From DASQHW01 sp038209365 (GTDB taxonomy: Bacteria > Actinomycetota > Acidimicrobiia > IMCC26256 > PALSA-610): a stretch of DNA of 18,505 bases. The notes under the pieces were generated by a model, which saw only the letters and a program-made list of their open reading frames with translations, did no database searches and was not told the origin of the DNA. Location of the stretch: assembly GCA_038209365.1 (NCBI GenBank), contig JBBQXS010000072.1:1-18505 (forward strand), in the 5' to 3' direction. This document shows positions 16,610 through 18,505 of the stretch, piece by piece. Both the position numbers and the translations under genes were made by a program. Within the stretch, counting starts at the first letter, position 1, and each line of letters starts with the position of its first letter.

Positions 16610-17566
16610 ATGACAACGACCACTGTCCCGGCCGGGTCGCCGCGTGCGACCCGGCTCGGGCACTTCCTGCACGCAACGTTCCTCTCGGGTCGCGTCATCA
16701 CCCGCCGCCGGATACAGATCGTCCTGGGCCTTCTGTGGCTGCTCGACGGCGCGCTGCAGTTCCAGCCGTTCATGCTCGGAACCGGGTTCGCCCGGCAAGT
16801 CATCGCGCCGCTCGCCGTAGGACAGCCCCTCGTCGTCGCCGGCCCGGTTCGCTGGGCCGCGAACCTCATCGTGGGCCACCCCGTCGTCTGGGACGTGCCG
16901 TTCGCCGTGACGCAAGTCCTGCTCGGGCTGGGGATGCTCGTCCCGCGCACCGCTCGGCTCGCGCTGGCGGCGTCGCTCCCCTGGGTGCTCGGCGTGTGGC
17001 TCTTCGGTGAGGGCCTGTCCGGCCTCGCCAGCGGGCATGCGAGCCTGCTGAACGGCGCGCCGGGGGCGGTGCTGCTCTACGGCGTGCTCGCGCTCGCGGC
17101 GTGGCCGCGGCGCGATCGCCCGGACGATGCGCCGGCACGTTGGTTGTCGCTCGCATGGGTGGTGCTCTGGGTCGGCGGCGCAATCTTCCAAGCGCTGCCC
17201 GGCCAGAACACCGGCGCCGCGGTCGCCGACGCACTCACCGGCGCCGACGCCGGTGCGCCGCACTGGCTCAACCGGCTCGAGACGTCCGTGGGCGACTTTG
17301 CAAGTCATCACGGTCTTGCGTTCGTCGTCACGCTGGTGGTCGTGGAGGCGCTGATCGGGCTCGGCGCGCTCCGCGCGAGAACCCGCACCATCGCCGCGAC
17401 GGCCGGGTTCGTGATGGCGCTTGCGATCTGGGTACTCGGGCAGGATTTCGGCCAGCTCTACAGCGGCCGGGCGACCGACCCCAACAGCGGTCCGCTCATC
17501 GCGCTGATGGCCGTCGCCCTCATCGGCCTCCATCAACCGCGCGACGCGTCGGAGGCAAGCAAATGA
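16610..17566 (+). CDS. multi-pass membrane protein of unknown function
   Basis: A 318-residue integral membrane protein with about eight hydrophobic segments. Among them are IQIVLGLLWLLDGALQFQPF near 36-55, ASLPWVLGVWLFGEGLSGLA, WVVLWVGGAIFQALPG and ATAGFVMALAIWVLGQDFG. I see no named-family catalytic motif. Conserved-looking polar patches are LDGALQFQP, FQALPGQNTG and DFGQLYSGRATDPNSGP, the last between the final two helices. It begins at ATG 16610, 12 bases after the CWB2 gene, preceded immediately by GGGG, so its ribosome binding site is poor and it is probably translated together with the surface protein. I suspect a conserved actinobacterial membrane family, distantly DoxX-like in size, but I cannot confirm that. 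Confidence 0.82.
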   Translation: MTTTTVPAGSPRATRLGHFLHATFLSGRVITRRRIQIVLGLLWLLDGALQFQPFMLGTGFARQVIAPLAVGQPLVVAGPVRWAANLIVGHPVVWDVPFAVTQVLLGLGMLVPRTARLALAASLPWVLGVWLFGEGLSGLASGHASLLNGAPGAVLLYGVLALAAWPRRDRPDDAPARWLSLAWVVLWVGGAIFQALPGQNTGAAVADALTGADAGAPHWLNRLETSVGDFASHHGLAFVVTLVVVEALIGLGALRARTRTIAATAGFVMALAIWVLGQDFGQLYSGRATDPNSGPLIALMAVALIGLHQPRDASEASK

Positions 17567-17572
17567 TTTTGC

Positions 17573-17598
17573 GGAACGCATACCGCGGATCTGTCGTA
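17573..17598 (+). promoter_or_regulatory. candidate ECF-sigma-type promoter before the LPxTG gene
   Basis: GGAAC at 17573-17577 is followed after 17 bases by CGTA at 17595-17598, resembling ECF promoters of the GGAAC-N16/17-CGT form. It lies about 75-100 bases before ATG 17672. No conventional -35/-10 pair was found in this 105-base gap. A chance match is quite possible. Confidence 0.25.
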
Positions 17599-17671
17599 CC
17601 GGGGTTGGGTGGACCCCGAACTACTGCTGCCGTAAGGTCCCGAACTCGACGGAGACGCAGGGGAGACACAC

Positions 17672-18301
17672 ATGAGGCGGGTTCTGGTGGGCATGGTGAC
17701 CATCGTCGTCCCGGTTATCGGCATGGCGTTGCCGGCACGGGCGGACGGAGGACCGTCGGGGTTCTTCGCGACCCAGACGCCGATCGTGGGCTGCCAGGAG
17801 ATGTCGATCGACCCTCCCGCGGTGCCCGAAGTGTGGCCGGTCACGTTCCACGGCACGATCAACGACAAGGCGTTTTCGCGGACGGTTGATTTCTTCGCCG
17901 AGGCGGGCAGCAACGCGACGGTCGACACGTCCGACCTGATGGCGGCACCGGGTCCGCTTCATGTGGTGGTGACGGTGGACAGTCCGCAGTGGGGGACGTC
18001 ACCGACCGAAGAGACGACGATCACGTGTCACAACCGTCCGACGGCCACGACGACGCCACCGACGGTTGTGAGAGCGACGCCGACGACAGTGCTGGCAGTC
18101 CAGGGCACGTCGGCCCTCGCGACTTCTGCACCACCCACGTCGGTGGCGAACGTACTCGCCGAGTCGGCGGCGCTGCCACGGACGGGTTCGTCATCGCCGG
18201 TGCCGTTGGGTGCGATCGGTTTCGGCACGGTTGCCGCCGGGAGCGTGGTCATGGTGCTCGGGCGTCGGCGACTCACCCGACACGGACTCCGTAGGTCCTG
18301 A
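17672..18301 (+). CDS. LPxTG-anchored secreted surface protein
   Basis: A 209-residue exported protein with a complete sortase signal. Residues 1-24 form a signal peptide ending LPARA before Asp25. A small domain of about 95 residues with two cysteines (VGCQEM, TITCHN), possibly a disulfide-bonded beta domain, comes next. A Thr/Pro/Ala-rich linker (about 120-165) spans the wall. LPRTG at 168-172 is followed by a hydrophobic segment and a basic tail (RRRLTRHGLRRS). The expected fate is cleavage between Thr and Gly by a sortase and covalent attachment to peptidoglycan. No sortase gene lies in the window. ATG 17672 has GGGGAG with a 6-base spacer. The head domain matches no family I know. Confidence 0.85.
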   Translation: MRRVLVGMVTIVVPVIGMALPARADGGPSGFFATQTPIVGCQEMSIDPPAVPEVWPVTFHGTINDKAFSRTVDFFAEAGSNATVDTSDLMAAPGPLHVVVTVDSPQWGTSPTEETTITCHNRPTATTTPPTVVRATPTTVLAVQGTSALATSAPPTSVANVLAESAALPRTGSSSPVPLGAIGFGTVAAGSVVMVLGRRRLTRHGLRRS

Positions 18302-18360
18302 CAAGCTGGGAAGTGGTCGACCCGGGCGCGGCGCGATCAACCTCGGGCTCTCGGCTTGGT

Positions 18361-18366
18361 CTAAAT
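18361..18366 (+). promoter_or_regulatory. candidate -10 element for a leaderless transcript
   Basis: CTAAAT at 18361-18366 (TCTAAAT from 18360) sits 6 bases before ATG 18373 in otherwise GC-rich DNA, and there is no Shine-Dalgarno sequence between them. This spacing would put the transcription start at or next to the ATG, as in the leaderless genes common in actinobacteria. No clear -35 is seen. Confidence 0.3.
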
Positions 18367-18372
18367 GCGCTC

Positions 18373-18505
18373 ATGGGAAGATCGTTCGACTCGCTGGTGG
18401 ACGAAGCGGCCGAAGTGTCGGTCGAGGGCTGGGACTTCTCCTGGCTGGACGGTCGCGCCACGGAGGAGCGCCCTTCGTGGGGGTATCAGCGTCTGCTCAG
18501 CGAGC
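18373..18505 (+). CDS. class I SAM-dependent methyltransferase, N-terminal part (runs off window)
   Basis: The first 44 codons are visible, starting at ATG 18373 and open to the window end. The sequence begins MGRSFDSLVDEAAEV, followed by GWDFSWLDGRATEERPSW and GYQRLLSE. The GWDFSWLDGRATEERPSW segment is one I associate with a family of actinobacterial class I methyltransferases whose SAM-binding motif follows shortly after; that motif is beyond the window, so substrate and completeness cannot be judged. No ribosome binding site precedes the ATG. An earlier ATG at 18365 is in another frame. Confidence 0.7.
   Translation, partial: MGRSFDSLVDEAAEVSVEGWDFSWLDGRATEERPSWGYQRLLSE

Noticed and set aside
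15155..17581. 808-codon open frame on - spanning two envelope genes
   Set aside because: It spans two complete + genes with signal peptide, repeats and membrane helices; composition is shadow-like.
17600..17618. Hairpin with stem CGGGGT/ACCCCG and a 7-base loop upstream of the LPRTG gene
   Set aside because: Only 6 pairs and no following T-run, so not a convincing terminator or riboswitch.
1..18505. CRISPR, tRNA, rRNA, insertion sequence, prophage or defence system
   Set aside because: No short regularly spaced repeats, no cloverleaf or rRNA-like segments, and no transposase, integrase or nuclease motifs were recognised.

Overview
The window is high-GC DNA densely packed with genes. Starts are GTG, TTG or ATG, and many neighbours overlap by 4 bases. 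The gene content (an F420-dependent G6PDH-family enzyme, a MEDS sensor domain, tandem CWB2 cell-wall-binding repeats, a LuxR-type AAA regulator, an LPxTG surface protein, and a superoxide dismutase with mycobacterial-type active-site residues) points to an actinomycetote. An Acidimicrobiia-like lineage is my best guess, but that placement is inference. I see no rRNA, tRNA, CRISPR array, insertion sequence or phage gene. No gene-free stretch exceeds about 130 bases; the longest is the divergent promoter region around 7151-7279.

Left part (1-7150). A partial MEDS-domain protein on + (3-554) converges on minus-strand genes. Reading leftward from 7150, the minus strand carries a ribose-type ABC importer: binding protein, permease and single-domain ATPase. 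After 96 bases come four overlapping genes: a 93-residue one-helix membrane protein, a beta-hydroxyacid (HIBADH-like) dehydrogenase, an F420-dependent G6PDH-family oxidoreductase and a CrtC/AttH-like lipocalin-fold protein. A small unknown gene (585-875) follows. The permease/ATPase junction and the three junctions of the second block all use 4-base start/stop overlaps. The whole set looks like an uptake-and-oxidation operon for an unidentified sugar-like compound, with electrons going to F420 and NAD(P). A promoter with a perfect TTGACA box sits upstream of the binding protein.

Middle part (7280-15075). On + lie a triple-GAF histidine kinase, a small acidic protein, FtsH, Fe-type superoxide dismutase and a large LuxR-family ATPase regulator. 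From the small protein onward every junction overlaps (4, 23 and 4 bases), so protein quality control, superoxide detoxification and a regulator appear to be co-transcribed. As read, the kinase is frameshifted in its ATPase domain at a GGGG run. The LuxR reading frame also lacks a sensible stop and runs 370 bases into the next gene, which suggests a second single-base indel at a CCCC run.

Right part (15143-18505). On + are cell-envelope genes: a secreted protein with three CWB2-like repeats, a multi-pass membrane protein, and a secreted protein ending in an LPRTG sorting signal. The last gene is the N-terminus of a SAM-dependent methyltransferase that runs off the window, possibly from a leaderless transcript.
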